NCBI RefSeq assembly: GCF_007830295.1
Contig: NZ_VLKC01000002.1
Coordinates: forward strand, 654,940-718,939
Reading direction: 5' to 3'
Length of the DNA stretch: 64,000 nucleotides
From: Sporomusa sp. KB1
Lineage (GTDB): Bacteria; Bacillota; Negativicutes; Sporomusales; Sporomusaceae
Shown here: positions 8,056 through 17,158 of the stretch, piece by piece
Numbering within the stretch: position 1 is the stretch's first letter
How the letters are laid out: each line of letters opens with the position of its first letter
Notes under the pieces: generated by a model
Told to the model about the DNA's origin: nothing
The model's database searches: none
What the model saw: only the letters and a program-made list of their open reading frames with translations
Position numbers and translations under genes: made by a program

Positions 8056-8796
8056 TTGTTTGGCATCAAATCGCAGAAACTGCAAATGTTTCCAAAGTAT
8101 GACAAAACGCTGGACATAATATCATCAACCTTTAAAAAAGTCCGGAAATTTGATGAAGTTCCGATCGCCGAATGCAAAGAATTAGCTGAGAATTACATTG
8201 AACTTATGATTGATATCGAGGGTGTTCTTGATAACCTTTACCGGCTTCAGACACACCATGAGCATACCTTTACACACTCTCTTCATGTAGCCATACTTAC
8301 CGGACTCCTGGGAAAATGGACAGGCTTTACGGGCACAATGCTAAAAAACTTTATCTTATCCGGGCTATTGCATGATATCGGGAAAGTGCTTGTTCCCCGG
8401 GAAATACTTGATAAACCAGGACCACTCACTACGGAAGAAACCGATATTATCAAGCTGCATTCAGAACAAGGCTATCATTTGTTAAGCACTTGTTACGATG
8501 TTTCTGAAGAAGTGAAATTAGGGGTACTGCAACACCATGAAAGAGAAGATGGCAGCGGCTATCCATTTGGTTTAAAAGAAAAGGATTTGAACATTTGCGC
8601 TAAGTTTGTAGCCATTGCCGATACCTATGACGCAATGACTTCAGACCGGGCGTATCGAAAAAAAATACCGCCATTTATTGCTATCAATTTAATGCTTAAT
8701 CAAATGTACGGCAAACTTGACTCCGTCATTTGCTCAACGCTTTCAGCCAAACTGCAAAATTATTCGATCAATAAAATAAAACAGCAGGAGGAATAA
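8056..8796 (+). CDS. HD-GYP domain phosphodiesterase
   Basis: Up to 246 residues. The HD-GYP domain (about 55-220) shows [36 protein letters not shown] and [17 protein letters not shown], the usual metal and substrate residues for c-di-GMP hydrolysis. The N-terminal 50 residues show no known domain. The start is uncertain: the frame opens at a TTG at 8056, with an ATG at 8086, but the only good ribosome site (GGGGAGAG) serves an ATG at 8045 in another frame that stops after 24 codons. A one-base shift near the start is possible. It is followed two bases later by the PocR-domain receptor gene, so both likely act in one signalling unit. Confidence 0.8.
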   Translation: MFGIKSQKLQMFPKYDKTLDIISSTFKKVRKFDEVPIAECKELAENYIELMIDIEGVLDNLYRLQTHHEHTFTHSLHVAILTGLLGKWTGFTGTMLKNFILSGLLHDIGKVLVPREILDKPGPLTTEETDIIKLHSEQGYHLLSTCYDVSEEVKLGVLQHHEREDGSGYPFGLKEKDLNICAKFVAIADTYDAMTSDRAYRKKIPPFIAINLMLNQMYGKLDSVICSTLSAKLQNYSINKIKQQEE

Positions 8797-8798
8797 TT

Positions 8799-9848
8799 AT
8801 GAGTCAGCAAAACAGAGCCACTAGTTACGAAGTGAATCTGGCCACGCTAAAGCTAACCGATGTAATCGATATCGAGTTTCTGCAAAAATTTCAGGATGAT
8901 TTTGCCAAAGGCGTTGGTGTTGCCAGTGTCACAGTTGACCAGGACGGCAACCCGGTGACAAATCCCAGTATGTATACCAGATTCTGTATAGACTATACCC
9001 ATTCGACAGAATGTGGCGACAAACGCTGTGCGGAATCACATCGCAAAGGCGGCGAAGAAGCCGTACGCACTGGTAAGCCTGTTGTGTTCGAATGCCACGC
9101 AGGGTTGATTGACTTTGCTGCGCCGATAATGATCGAAGGAAAATTGCTGGGAACAATCTTAGGCGGTCAGGTTCTCACGTCAAACCCTGACGAACAAAAA
9201 TACAGAAGAATCGCTGGCGAAATTGGTGTTGATGCCAACGGTTATGTCGAAGCTGCCAAGGAAATACGCATCCTGTCAAGAGAAAACATCGAATCAGCTG
9301 CCAATGTACTGTTTGCGGTTGCTAACAATATGTCCAAGAATGCTTTTCAGCATCGAAAACTAAAAGCGGTAGCCATGGTATTAGATGACAGCCTGCATCA
9401 AATTTCGGCTACTATGGAGGAATTAGCTGCTTCTGCCGGTACGGTAAGTGATAATCAGGCTAATTTAAATTCCGAAATTGGCAATGTACACTCTGTTACC
9501 GGTGAAATCAATAATGTTATGGATCTCATCAAAGAAATCGCCGACGAAACCCGCCTGTTAGGTTTAAATGCAGCTATTGAGGCCGCCAGAGCAGGCGAGG
9601 CCGGTCTTGGCTTTAGCGTTGTAGCGCAAGAGATTAGAAAGCTATCAGCCGACTCCAAAGCAACGGTTGGTAAAATCAAAGAATTTACAACCCTAATAAG
9701 AAATTCGGTTGACCGCACCGTTGCTATGGGCAGCGACACCACATTAACTGTTGAACAACAAGCAGCAGCTATTCAAGAAGTAACTGCCAGCGTAGAAGAA
9801 ATTACTAGCATAACTGAGCAATTAACCGCTTTGGCTAATGAAACCTGA
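8799..9848 (+). CDS. Soluble chemoreceptor with PocR ligand domain
   Basis: 349 residues without a membrane segment. Residues 15-175 form a PocR-type sensory domain with conserved cysteines ([42 protein letters not shown]). The rest is a shortened methyl-accepting signalling domain with the CheA/CheW-binding hairpin tip around [18 protein letters not shown]. It should signal from the cytoplasm through CheW and CheA. The ATG at 8799 has AGGAGG upstream and almost abuts the HD-GYP gene. A cheW gene follows, but no cheA is present in the window. Its short signalling helices may mean it controls enzyme output rather than motility. Confidence 0.88.
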   Translation: MSQQNRATSYEVNLATLKLTDVIDIEFLQKFQDDFAKGVGVASVTVDQDGNPVTNPSMYTRFCIDYTHSTECGDKRCAESHRKGGEEAVRTGKPVVFECHAGLIDFAAPIMIEGKLLGTILGGQVLTSNPDEQKYRRIAGEIGVDANGYVEAAKEIRILSRENIESAANVLFAVANNMSKNAFQHRKLKAVAMVLDDSLHQISATMEELAASAGTVSDNQANLNSEIGNVHSVTGEINNVMDLIKEIADETRLLGLNAAIEAARAGEAGLGFSVVAQEIRKLSADSKATVGKIKEFTTLIRNSVDRTVAMGSDTTLTVEQQAAAIQEVTASVEEITSITEQLTALANET

Positions 9849-9874
9849 TCAAGTAAGAAAGGAGAAATAAGCTT

Positions 9875-10363
9875 ATGGCAAGCATCCAGCTAGTCATTTT
9901 TGAAATTGATGGCAGTGAATACGGCATTGACGCCTTAACTGTTAATGGCATCTTACGCGCCCAAAAATATAAAATACAAAAAATTCCTGGACTTCCCCGC
10001 GAAATCGAGGGCATGATCAATCTCCGCGGACAAGTAAACTACATCTTCAACTTACGAAATAAATTCGGGTTGACAGAAATGACCGACGCCGAAGACAGCA
10101 AATTTATCATGTTGCATAGTAATGACCAGGTCGTCGGTTGTATTGTCGACGAAGTAACAGATATTGTACATTTTAACGAAGAGGATTTACAAGCAGCACC
10201 CACTCTGTCGAACAGCCTAAGTGTAAGCTATGTAAAAGGAATCGGCAAAGTGGATGAACGCATGATTATTATTCTCGATCCTGTACAACTGCTAACCACA
10301 GCAGACTCTTCAGGGTTGGAAACTCCGCTAGTAAAGCTTTCTGATTTAGCCCTTCCTTCTTAA
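9875..10363 (+). CDS. cheW: CheW-like coupling protein
   Basis: 162 residues, one CheW domain: LVIFEIDGSEYGIDALTVNG, then IPGLPREIEGMINLRGQV, where INLRG is the hallmark loop. It couples receptors to the CheA kinase. The ATG at 9875 has AAGGAG twelve bases upstream. It is 26 bp after the PocR-receptor gene and completes a three-gene signalling unit. A weak GCCTGTT/AACAGGC hairpin lies at 10394-10410, at the convergent end with the threonine dehydratase gene. Confidence 0.92.
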   Translation: MASIQLVIFEIDGSEYGIDALTVNGILRAQKYKIQKIPGLPREIEGMINLRGQVNYIFNLRNKFGLTEMTDAEDSKFIMLHSNDQVVGCIVDEVTDIVHFNEEDLQAAPTLSNSLSVSYVKGIGKVDERMIIILDPVQLLTTADSSGLETPLVKLSDLALPS

Positions 10364-10398
10364 ATGGCTGCCATTAGATAACTAAAGTCATTGGCCTG

Positions 10399-11388
10399 TT
10401 ACCAACAGGCTACCTGATGATATTTATCCTCGATGAGCATAGATAAAAGCATAGGGTCAATATTACCACCACTGACGGCTACCGCTACTTTTTGCATCGG
10501 CAGCTGAATTTTATCAGCTAACAGGGCCGCAATTCCGACTACCCCAGCCCCCTCAGTCATTATTTTGCCACGTTCCAGCATGAACAAAATTCCAGCAATA
10601 ATCTCTTCCTCAGTAACTAAGATAATTTCATCAACATACTTTTGTGTATAGTCAAAAGTAATATCGCCTGGCTGTTTTACAGCAATGCCGTCGGCAATGG
10701 TACTGACAGAGTTCAGACAGGAGCGCGCTCCGCAGGCTAATGATTGGGCCATAGAGGGTGCACCTGCCGCTTGCACACCAATTACCTTGATTTTAGGATT
10801 ATGCTCTTTGGCTGCTACAGCCAGACCGGCAATCAAACCGCCGCCACCAATAGGTGCAATGATAGCATCCACATCAAACATCTGGGACATGATTTCCAGC
10901 GCAATTGTTCCCTGACCGGCAATAATAGCTGGATCATCAAAGGCATGGATAAATGTTCTGTTTTGCTCGGCCTGCAAAATTCGAGCATGCTGGTAGGCCT
11001 CATCATAGTTTTGACCATGTAACACTACATTGGCCCCATAAGCCTTGGTAGCCCGCACCTTGGCTATAGGTGCTTTTTCCGGCATAACGACAATCGCAGA
11101 GACATTGCAAGCCTTGGCTGCCCAGGCTACGCCCTGAGCATGGTTGCCTGCTGAAGCCGTTATTACCCCACAAGCCATCTCTTCCGGACGCAAACTGAAT
11201 ATCTTATTGACAGCACCCCGGATTTTGAAGGAACCCGTTTTTTGCATATTTTCCAATTTTAAGTGAACCTGGCAATTGGCTATTTCACTTAAAGTACGGG
11301 AATGCTGCAGTGGAGTCTGATGAACAAAAGGGGTAATTCGCTGCCAGGCCTCTTTAATTTTAACTAAGTTAAGCTCATGAACATCCAT
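10399..11388 (-). CDS. ilvA: Threonine dehydratase, short form
   Basis: 329 residues. PLP-dependent deamination of threonine to 2-oxobutyrate, the first step towards isoleucine. The PLP lysine is in KTGSFKIRGAVNKI, the phosphate-binding loop is GGGGLIAG, and the substrate loop is SAGNHAQGVA. It lacks the C-terminal ACT-like regulatory domain of classic biosynthetic IlvA and so matches the catabolic TdcB length. However, it is preceded by a T-box leader whose specifier reads AUC (Ile), which argues for a biosynthetic role controlled by isoleucine charging. The ATG at 11388 has GAGGAGGT upstream, directly after the leader terminator. Confidence 0.92.
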   Translation of the reverse strand: MDVHELNLVKIKEAWQRITPFVHQTPLQHSRTLSEIANCQVHLKLENMQKTGSFKIRGAVNKIFSLRPEEMACGVITASAGNHAQGVAWAAKACNVSAIVVMPEKAPIAKVRATKAYGANVVLHGQNYDEAYQHARILQAEQNRTFIHAFDDPAIIAGQGTIALEIMSQMFDVDAIIAPIGGGGLIAGLAVAAKEHNPKIKVIGVQAAGAPSMAQSLACGARSCLNSVSTIADGIAVKQPGDITFDYTQKYVDEIILVTEEEIIAGILFMLERGKIMTEGAGVVGIAALLADKIQLPMQKVAVAVSGGNIDPMLLSMLIEDKYHQVACW

Positions 11389-11403
11389 ATCAAATTACCT
11401 CCT

Positions 11404-11718
11404 CAAAAAATTAAAAAACCTCCGTCCCCTTACATAAAGGGACGGAGGTTAATCCGCGATACCACCCTAATTATTACAGTCCTTATAGCAAGACTGCAAT
11501 CTCTCATTAAAGTACGGAGCAAAGCTCGATACCCCAGCGCAATAACGGGCACTGTTACCCTTAACGGGTCCCGGCAAGGCTTACTAATGTTCAGCCTGCA
11601 ACTCACAGATGATTTTCAGTCATATCAGATAGTTACTGGCTCACACCAAACCCAGCTCGCTGAAAGTATCCTTACTATGCCTACTCTTCTGATCATCGTA
11701 TTTCATTCAATATTATTG
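11404..11718 (-). promoter_or_regulatory. T-box leader with isoleucine (AUC) specifier
   Basis: On the minus strand the leader shows the AGTA motif and a GGTGTGAGCC segment of Stem I. The specifier region GAAA-ATC-A has ATC at 11613-11611, and the T-box AGGGTGGTATCGCG is at 11468-11455. A strong terminator stem AACCTCCGTCCC/GGGACGGAGGTT (11450-11417) is followed by TTTTTT. Uncharged tRNA-Ile (GAU) would pair with the specifier and T-box and permit read-through into ilvA. The specifier was assigned by aligning Stem I by eye to the GlyQS-type pattern. Confidence 0.9.
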
Positions 11719-11724
11719 CTTATT

Positions 11725-11753
11725 ACTATATCAAAAAACTTGCCTGCTGTCAA
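11725..11753 (-). promoter_or_regulatory. Promoter of the T-box/ilvA transcript
   Basis: TTGACA (11753-11748), 17 bp, TATAGT (11730-11725). It begins only 14 bp after the ompH stop codon, so ilvA is separately transcribed. Confidence 0.85.
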
Positions 11754-11766
11754 GAGGCCGTGCAGC

Positions 11767-12213
11767 TTACTTACTGGTAAGCTTCTTTAGAACATCTGCC
11801 GTGATGTCAACCCCGCCATCAATAACAATGTTTTTTCCCAGCACCACCGACAAGCCCTTATTGGCTCTCACTTCCTTGATCGCATTGGCAATTTTTTCAG
11901 AAATGGATTTGAGAAGTTCCTGACGTTTCTGCGTTAGCTGCTGATCTAGCTGCAAAGCAAGATCCCGTTTTTCCTGGTCGCCCAACCCGGCTGACTTGGT
12001 CTCAAAGTCCTTTTTCGCCTGCTCCTGCATTGCCTTAAGCTCTTCATTGGCCTTGGGTGTGTCCGGATGGTTGTCAATCAGATAGGAGAAGTCAACGACC
12101 CCCACGGAAGAAGCGGGCGCAGGTGCAGCTTGCACCAAATTTACGCCAAATGCGATTGTAAACAGGCATGTAATCAGCAAAGCAATGCCAAACTTTTTCT
12201 TTTGTACAAACAT
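11767..12213 (-). CDS. ompH: OmpH/Skp-family periplasmic chaperone
   Basis: 148 residues. The signal peptide (KKKFGIALLITCLFTIAFG, cleavage near QAA) is followed by the OmpH start SVGVVDFSYLIDNHP. A long charged coiled coil (about 55-115) comes next, and the C-terminal strand is LSVVLGKNIVIDGGVDIT. Such proteins carry unfolded outer-membrane proteins across the periplasm, so the gene is direct evidence for a diderm envelope. The ATG at 12213 has AAGAAGGG upstream. A small gene of unknown function lies 44 bp upstream in the same direction. Confidence 0.88.
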   Translation of the reverse strand: MFVQKKKFGIALLITCLFTIAFGVNLVQAAPAPASSVGVVDFSYLIDNHPDTPKANEELKAMQEQAKKDFETKSAGLGDQEKRDLALQLDQQLTQKRQELLKSISEKIANAIKEVRANKGLSVVLGKNIVIDGGVDITADVLKKLTSK

Positions 12214-12257
12214 AGGTATTACCCTTCTTTCCTGTCATTTTGTCGGTTGTCATGGAG

Positions 12258-12521
12258 CTACTGCTCTTGTTCGGACTGAAAAACTTTCTCCTGGCTTTTT
12301 TTCAGCACCCCAGCTTCGATGAGCTGGTTAACGATGTTTTCCTGGGTAGCCAAAGCCTGCACAAAACCTTCCAGCGGCATGATAATCCGCTTACTTACAT
12401 CAACTACCGGCTGACCGTTATCACTCTTGAGATGGGGTTGCAAGGTCATCAGATCAATACGCACTAAGTTTCCGGTAACATGAACGGCGCTAATACCGTC
12501 GGCGAAGATTTCCTGGTTCAC
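12258..12521 (-). CDS. Conserved-looking 87-residue protein of unknown function
   Basis: Starts MNQEIFADGISAVHVTGNLV and includes RIDLMTLQPHL, VSKRIIMPLEGFVQAL and a Gln/Glu-rich tail. It is cytoplasmic, with no signal peptide. The layout (a short beta region, then MPLEGF and a helix) recalls small DUF3467-like proteins, but only loosely. The GTG at 12521 has AAGGAGG upstream. It probably forms an operon with ompH, which suggests an envelope link, though this is only context. Confidence 0.65.
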   Translation of the reverse strand: MNQEIFADGISAVHVTGNLVRIDLMTLQPHLKSDNGQPVVDVSKRIIMPLEGFVQALATQENIVNQLIEAGVLKKSQEKVFQSEQEQ

Positions 12522-12729
12522 GAGCTGCCTCCTTCCTATTTACTATCTTAATTGACTTCTTGGCCTTTCAGCAAAATTCCTGCTATTTCCCCAAAATTTG
12601 TAAGGGAAATTAATTTGATGTTGTACCTGGTAATCAAGGATTAACGTTGAGATCTATATTAACTATTCACTAACCGGTTTAACTACATGGTGGATGTAAG
12701 GAACAATTAAATATTGCCAACAATTCCAT

Positions 12730-13131
12730 TCACCGGCAAGACTTATACAGTTTTTCAAAATACTTATCTGGCAAACGAATTATTTTACCTTGTCTGGTTG
12801 TAAACGCATTCTGAGTACGCCCGGTGGCCAGTAAAGCTTCATCATATTCTCTAAACACCTGGTGAGTAAAAACCATTTTCACTTTTGATACTTCGACTAA
12901 TTCGGCCTCAATAAGAATATAGTCGTCAAATTTGGCTGATGCCCGGTATTTACACTCCACATCGGTAACCGGCAAAACAATATCCTCTGCCATCAGGTCA
13001 TTGAGCAAAATACCGACCTGTCGCAAATACTCGATCCGGGCCATTTCGAACCACCGTAAATAATTAGTGTGGTGCACCACACCCATCAAATCAGTCTCAA
13101 CAAATCTTACTTTTTCCCGAACTGAAATCAT
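12730..13131 (-). CDS. YbgC/FadM-type acyl-CoA thioesterase
   Basis: 133 residues, a single hot-dog domain. The 4-hydroxybenzoyl-CoA thioesterase signature VRFVETDLMGVVHHTNYLRW is present, with Asp14 of ETDLMG as the usual catalytic residue. It hydrolyses acyl-CoA thioesters in the cytoplasm; the chain-length preference is unknown. The ATG at 13131 is weakly served by GGGTAA. It stands alone between ompH and a small membrane-protein gene. Confidence 0.88.
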   Translation of the reverse strand: MISVREKVRFVETDLMGVVHHTNYLRWFEMARIEYLRQVGILLNDLMAEDIVLPVTDVECKYRASAKFDDYILIEAELVEVSKVKMVFTHQVFREYDEALLATGRTQNAFTTRQGKIIRLPDKYFEKLYKSCR

Positions 13132-13252
13132 AACTGTTTACCCTACTCTCTTAATACACTCTCTTTTTATTACTATTCTTGACATCTCGCCAAAATTCAC
13201 TTTTACAAATCCCAATCTGTTATCCGGATAGACCTATCTTAGCGAACATGTC

Positions 13253-13558
13253 CTACTCTGCGGAAATCATTTTATAACCAGGCCCAAGCACTAGCCAACC
13301 CACTGCGCCTATCACGATAATACTACCAAGCACACCGTTAATAATTTCTAGATTTACCAACATAACCGAACCCTTGATCACAGTGAGAAAAATTAAACTC
13401 CATTTCAAGTTCACACTATGAAAACGACGTAATATAAAATAAGCAACGAAAAGCACTGCTAAATCGATTCCCACTCCAGTTAGAGTGCCTTTAAAGAAAT
13501 ATTTAAGAACTGAACCACACACCATAGCTACAAAAATCGCCTTCCATACAACACTCAT
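13253..13558 (-). CDS. Small integral membrane protein, unknown function
   Basis: 101 residues with about four hydrophobic segments (near 5-23, 28-44, 52-70, 75-93) and a basic loop LRRFHS. The ATG at 13558 was chosen because GGGAG lies upstream; a TTG at 13597 would add 13 residues but has no ribosome site. No family was recognised. Confidence 0.55.
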   Translation of the reverse strand: MSVVWKAIFVAMVCGSVLKYFFKGTLTGVGIDLAVLFVAYFILRRFHSVNLKWSLIFLTVIKGSVMLVNLEIINGVLGSIIVIGAVGWLVLGPGYKMISAE

Positions 13559-13635
13559 CGTTTTCTTACTCCCATCAATATAATTTACTGGATTCAATTT
13601 ATAACAATCTAATCAAACGGCTAACAAGCGATAAG

Positions 13636-13664
13636 AAACCACGCCCTATTCAAGGCGCGGATTT
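13636..13664 (-). terminator. Terminator of the ACS-family MFS gene
   Basis: AAATCCGCGCC pairs with GGCGTGGTTT on the minus strand, 27 bp past the stop codon, followed by a short T-rich stretch. Confidence 0.6.
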
Positions 13665-13690
13665 CCTATTTAGTGCAATTTTACATTTCG

Positions 13691-15010
13691 TTAGTTAGAC
13701 ATTCCCGTTTCCAATTGTATTGATTCCCGTTTTTTCCCAACGAATAGCATCGCAATGATTCCTACCGTGATTACACAACCTGCAGCATAGAAAATGGAAG
13801 GATATCCATAATTGTAAACGAGGTAGCCGCTTAATGTTGGACCAACCACTGCTGAAGTGTTAGCTATGCCGTGGGTTATCCCGCCAAAAGTTCCTGCCTT
13901 ATCAGGCTCGATATCAACAGGTGCTGACCAGTGTACTGAGTTGGGCAAATAGTTTAAGGCATTGCCGACAAACAGCATGAATAGAATTGATTGATAACTT
14001 TCAAGATATGGTATCACAAAGAAGCTTATCGCGGTAAAAACATAACAAGCGGCCGCAAATCCCCCACGGGCAATTCGTAAACTGCCTGTCTTCACTTTCA
14101 ATTTATCCGAAATTTTACCGCCTAGTAGAACCGTAATTGTAGCTCCAATCCAGGGGACGGCTCCCAAATACCACAGAGAAGAATATTGAAGATGGAATAC
14201 ATCTTGAAGATATTTTGGCGTCCACGTCAATAAAACAAAGTTGATGTACATGAAACACCAATAACCGATTGCATTTAACACCAGGGTTCTGTTCTGAAAA
14301 AACTCATACCATGGCACCTTATTGTGCATCGACTGATCCAAAGTCTTTTCATTTGTCAACATATCTTTTGTCGTACGAATTTCCGCCAATTCTTCGGAAC
14401 TAACCCATTTATTATTTTCCGGCATATTGGTAAATATTTTTCGCCAAATAAGGATCCAGATAAAACCTACCACACCCAAAAACAGGAAAGAACCTTTAAC
14501 GCCCAGGAGCACCAACAGTCCTACAGAAACGGGAGCACCAAGCATAGCTCCTCCAGGTACGCCGACGAGCGCCATCGCCGCTGTGAAGCCCCTATCTTTA
14601 GGAGCACTCCAGTTTTGTAATGACCGACTGGAAATTGCAGCAGTTGGTCCTTCCGCCAACCCGAAAACTATACGGAATACTGCCAATCCCAGGAGTGCCG
14701 AACCACCGAAAGCAGCAATGCCAATATCACCAGCATACGGAGTAAATATCTCTACCAGCGACCATACTGACGCTACTAATAACCAAACAAATTTAGCTCC
14801 CTTTTTATCAGCCAGCGTTCCCCCCAGGGCAGCACCAGCAGCGTATCCGTAACCAAAGAAGCCCAGTACTTCTCCCCAAGTTTTTGCGTTTAAACCATAT
14901 TCAGTAATGAAATACTGCGATGCATATGTGATTGAAGTCCGGTCAAAATAATTTACCATGTTTATCAAGATAACCATTCCAATTATATACCAACGAAAAC
15001 CTTTATTCAT
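13691..15010 (-). CDS. MFS transporter, anion:cation symporter (ACS) type
   Basis: 439 residues, about 12 membrane helices. The N-terminal INMVNYFDRTSITYA and the loop GGTLADKKGAKFV are typical of the ACS family, which imports organic acids such as hexuronates, glucarate or phthalate with protons. It is encoded downstream of the crotonase-fold gene and near a CoA-ester catabolic operon, so it could import the acid feeding that pathway (inference). The ATG at 15010 has GGAGG upstream. A perfect 14-bp stem-loop lies between it and the crotonase gene. Confidence 0.85.
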   Translation of the reverse strand: MNKGFRWYIIGMVILINMVNYFDRTSITYASQYFITEYGLNAKTWGEVLGFFGYGYAAGAALGGTLADKKGAKFVWLLVASVWSLVEIFTPYAGDIGIAAFGGSALLGLAVFRIVFGLAEGPTAAISSRSLQNWSAPKDRGFTAAMALVGVPGGAMLGAPVSVGLLVLLGVKGSFLFLGVVGFIWILIWRKIFTNMPENNKWVSSEELAEIRTTKDMLTNEKTLDQSMHNKVPWYEFFQNRTLVLNAIGYWCFMYINFVLLTWTPKYLQDVFHLQYSSLWYLGAVPWIGATITVLLGGKISDKLKVKTGSLRIARGGFAAACYVFTAISFFVIPYLESYQSILFMLFVGNALNYLPNSVHWSAPVDIEPDKAGTFGGITHGIANTSAVVGPTLSGYLVYNYGYPSIFYAAGCVITVGIIAMLFVGKKRESIQLETGMSN

Positions 15011-15116
15011 TTCTTCGCCTCCAACTGAAAATATTTAAATAACCTAACTAAATTTGCTCTACAATTTTTCCCATTATGAATATTGTGAAAATTAGGGGCC
15101 TACTAACACCTCCATC

Positions 15117-15152
15117 ATTCAAATACTGTAATCTCGGCTACAGTATTTGAAT
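15117..15152 (-). repeat. 14-bp stem-loop between crotonase and MFS genes
   Basis: ATTCAAATACTGTA (15117-15130) is perfectly inverted at 15139-15152 with an 8-base loop. There is no T-run, so it may stabilise or separate the two cistrons. The rest of 15011-15284 shows no gene. Confidence 0.55.
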
Positions 15153-15284
15153 TCCCTTAAAGTCAGCTATGAATAGCTTTTGTTCCAAATTGCTTAGGTT
15201 ACCACCTCCCATATCTCTAAGGATTTCTGCCAGAGTGCAACCTGCTGCTAAAGGAAAGGAACAGTGGCTAACAGGATTCGTCAA

Positions 15285-16097
15285 TCACCGCTTGTAAACG
15301 AAAACCTGATCATAATTTACTATAGGTGTTCTTTTTTCGAAAAAAGCTTCTAGCCCTTCTTGAAAATTCGAGTCTGGATTAACTTGCATTAACATATCTC
15401 CTTCTAACGCAATACCTTTTTCCAAAGTATCTTCCAAACCATGATTCACAGCAATTTTAATTGCGGTTATGGCCTGTGGAGGATAAAATGCTATTCTTTC
15501 TGCCTGTTCCATTACTTTTGGCATTAATGCGCTACTTTTAACGACTTCTCCAATTAATCCCATGGAATATGCCTCTACAGCACCAATTCGCTCATTGCCT
15601 AACAATATTCTTTGTGCCCTTTGTTTTCCGATAGCCCTTGGAAGCAGTTGTGTGCACCCCCAGCCTGGAACGCCACCCATGCTTGATGTTGGAATAGCAA
15701 AAACTGCGTTTTCCGAAGCCAAAGAAAAATCACATGCTGTAATAACACTTAATGCTGCTCCAAAAGCAAATCCATTGACTGCTGCGATATAAGGCATTCT
15801 GGAATTAATAATGCTCAGCACCATTTTTCCACCCAAGTCGTTGAATTTTTTCAAATTCCAAGGTTCTTCTTTCGAATATTGCAATTCAGCCCTCATATCG
15901 CCACCGGAAGAAAAAGCATTATCACTTTCACCAGTAATAATGGTACATCTAATTTGAGGCATGTCCTCCAGGCGTTGAATTACACCCGCCATTTCCTCTA
16001 TAGTTTCCATACGAAACGCATTCCGTTTTTCAGGTCGATTTATGGATAGTATTGCTATACTCTTGTCCGCTAGCAACGCTACCTTAATATCATTCAT
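15285..16097 (-). CDS. Crotonase-superfamily protein lacking both hydratase glutamates
   Basis: 270 residues. The crotonase fold is clear: AILSINRPEKRNAF, the oxyanion-hole region AFSSGGDMRAEL and AAVNGFAFGAALSV. Enoyl-CoA hydratases use two glutamates. Here the first site reads FAIPTSSMGGVPG (Thr137 where PE is expected) and the second GKQRAQRILLG (Arg163 where Glu is expected). It is therefore unlikely to be an ordinary hydratase; decarboxylase, isomerase or hydrolase chemistry, as in methylmalonyl-CoA decarboxylase, is more plausible. It is divergent from a LysR gene, its probable regulator. The start is the ATG at 16097. Confidence 0.8.
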   Translation of the reverse strand: MNDIKVALLADKSIAILSINRPEKRNAFRMETIEEMAGVIQRLEDMPQIRCTIITGESDNAFSSGGDMRAELQYSKEEPWNLKKFNDLGGKMVLSIINSRMPYIAAVNGFAFGAALSVITACDFSLASENAVFAIPTSSMGGVPGWGCTQLLPRAIGKQRAQRILLGNERIGAVEAYSMGLIGEVVKSSALMPKVMEQAERIAFYPPQAITAIKIAVNHGLEDTLEKGIALEGDMLMQVNPDSNFQEGLEAFFEKRTPIVNYDQVFVYKR

Positions 16098-16179
16098 ATT
16101 TTTTACACTCTTCCACTTTCTTTATTTTTTTGTGTTATAATCATAATAATCTTTATATTAATAAAATTGAGGTAATAAA

Positions 16180-17130
16180 ATGACAAATAAAGATTATAAA
16201 ATGAATAATGTAAACTGGAATCAGTTTGAATATTTTATAACGCTAGCAGAAATTCAAAACTACACAAAAGCCGCAGATATTCTTTGTATTACGCAACCAG
16301 CATTAAGTAAGGCAATCAGCAATCTTGAAAAAGCACTTGGGGTCACCTTTTTTTCCAAAAAGGGGCGAGGTGTTGAATTAAATTACTATGGGAGAATCTT
16401 CCTTGATCATTTGTACACTGCCAGAAAAGAAATTTTCCTTGGTCAACTCAAAATACAATCTTTGGTATCTCCAACCACCGGACACATTCGTCTAGCTTCG
16501 CTTTATACTATAGGTGTAAATCTTATGCCGCACTTAATCAAAGACTTTAGCCTTGAATGTCCTGAAGTAACATTTGCTTTTCATCAGCAACCAACCCAAA
16601 TCATGCTGCGAATGTTACGCAATAACGAAATCGATTTATGCTTTTGTACAGATTACACCGAGGATGAGGAAGAAACAGAATTTATGAAAGCTATTATTTC
16701 TATTGAAGATTTATTTGTTCTTGTTCCTATTGATCACCCTTTGGCTCGAAAAGGTAAGGTTGATTTGATTGAACTAAAAGATGAAAAGTTCATATTCTAC
16801 AGTTATGATACACTTTTCAAAAAACCAGCTATGAAATTGATGGAAAAGGCTGGTTTTGTGCCTAAAATTATTTACGAAGCTAATGAAGACGCGACCGTAG
16901 CCAGCTTTGTAGCCAACGGACTTGGCATCGCTTTAATTCCACCAATTGCCAGCATTGATCGTACTAAATGTGCCGTATTAAAGATTGGCAATCCCATCGC
17001 GCAGCGTACGCTTTGCATGGCGTGGCGTAAGGACAGCTACACGATTCCCATCGTTAATAAGTTTCGTGATTTTGTGCTACGTTGGCTTACAGAACATCAA
17101 CACATCACAAATCCTGATCGAAATATATAA
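16180..17130 (+). CDS. LysR-family transcription regulator
   Basis: 316 residues. The N-terminal winged helix-turn-helix (about 10-70) includes YFITLAEIQNYTKAADILC and TQPALSKAISNLEKALGVTF. The C-terminal periplasmic-binding-like effector domain shows NEDATVASFVANGLGIALIP. It is divergent from the crotonase gene across an 82-bp AT-rich gap and convergent with the thiolase gene. By the usual LysR rule it probably regulates the crotonase/MFS unit and perhaps the whole CoA-ester regulon, with a CoA ester or organic acid as ligand. The ATG at 16180 has GAGG upstream. Confidence 0.9.
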   Translation: MTNKDYKMNNVNWNQFEYFITLAEIQNYTKAADILCITQPALSKAISNLEKALGVTFFSKKGRGVELNYYGRIFLDHLYTARKEIFLGQLKIQSLVSPTTGHIRLASLYTIGVNLMPHLIKDFSLECPEVTFAFHQQPTQIMLRMLRNNEIDLCFCTDYTEDEEETEFMKAIISIEDLFVLVPIDHPLARKGKVDLIELKDEKFIFYSYDTLFKKPAMKLMEKAGFVPKIIYEANEDATVASFVANGLGIALIPPIASIDRTKCAVLKIGNPIAQRTLCMAWRKDSYTIPIVNKFRDFVLRWLTEHQHITNPDRNI

Positions 17131-17158
17131 ACCAAAAGTGTCTAATCTCTTACATTTT

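Noticed and set aside
10394..10410. Hairpin GCCTGTT/AACAGGC as terminator between cheW and ilvA
   Set aside because: Too short, no T-run, and it overlaps the ilvA stop codon.
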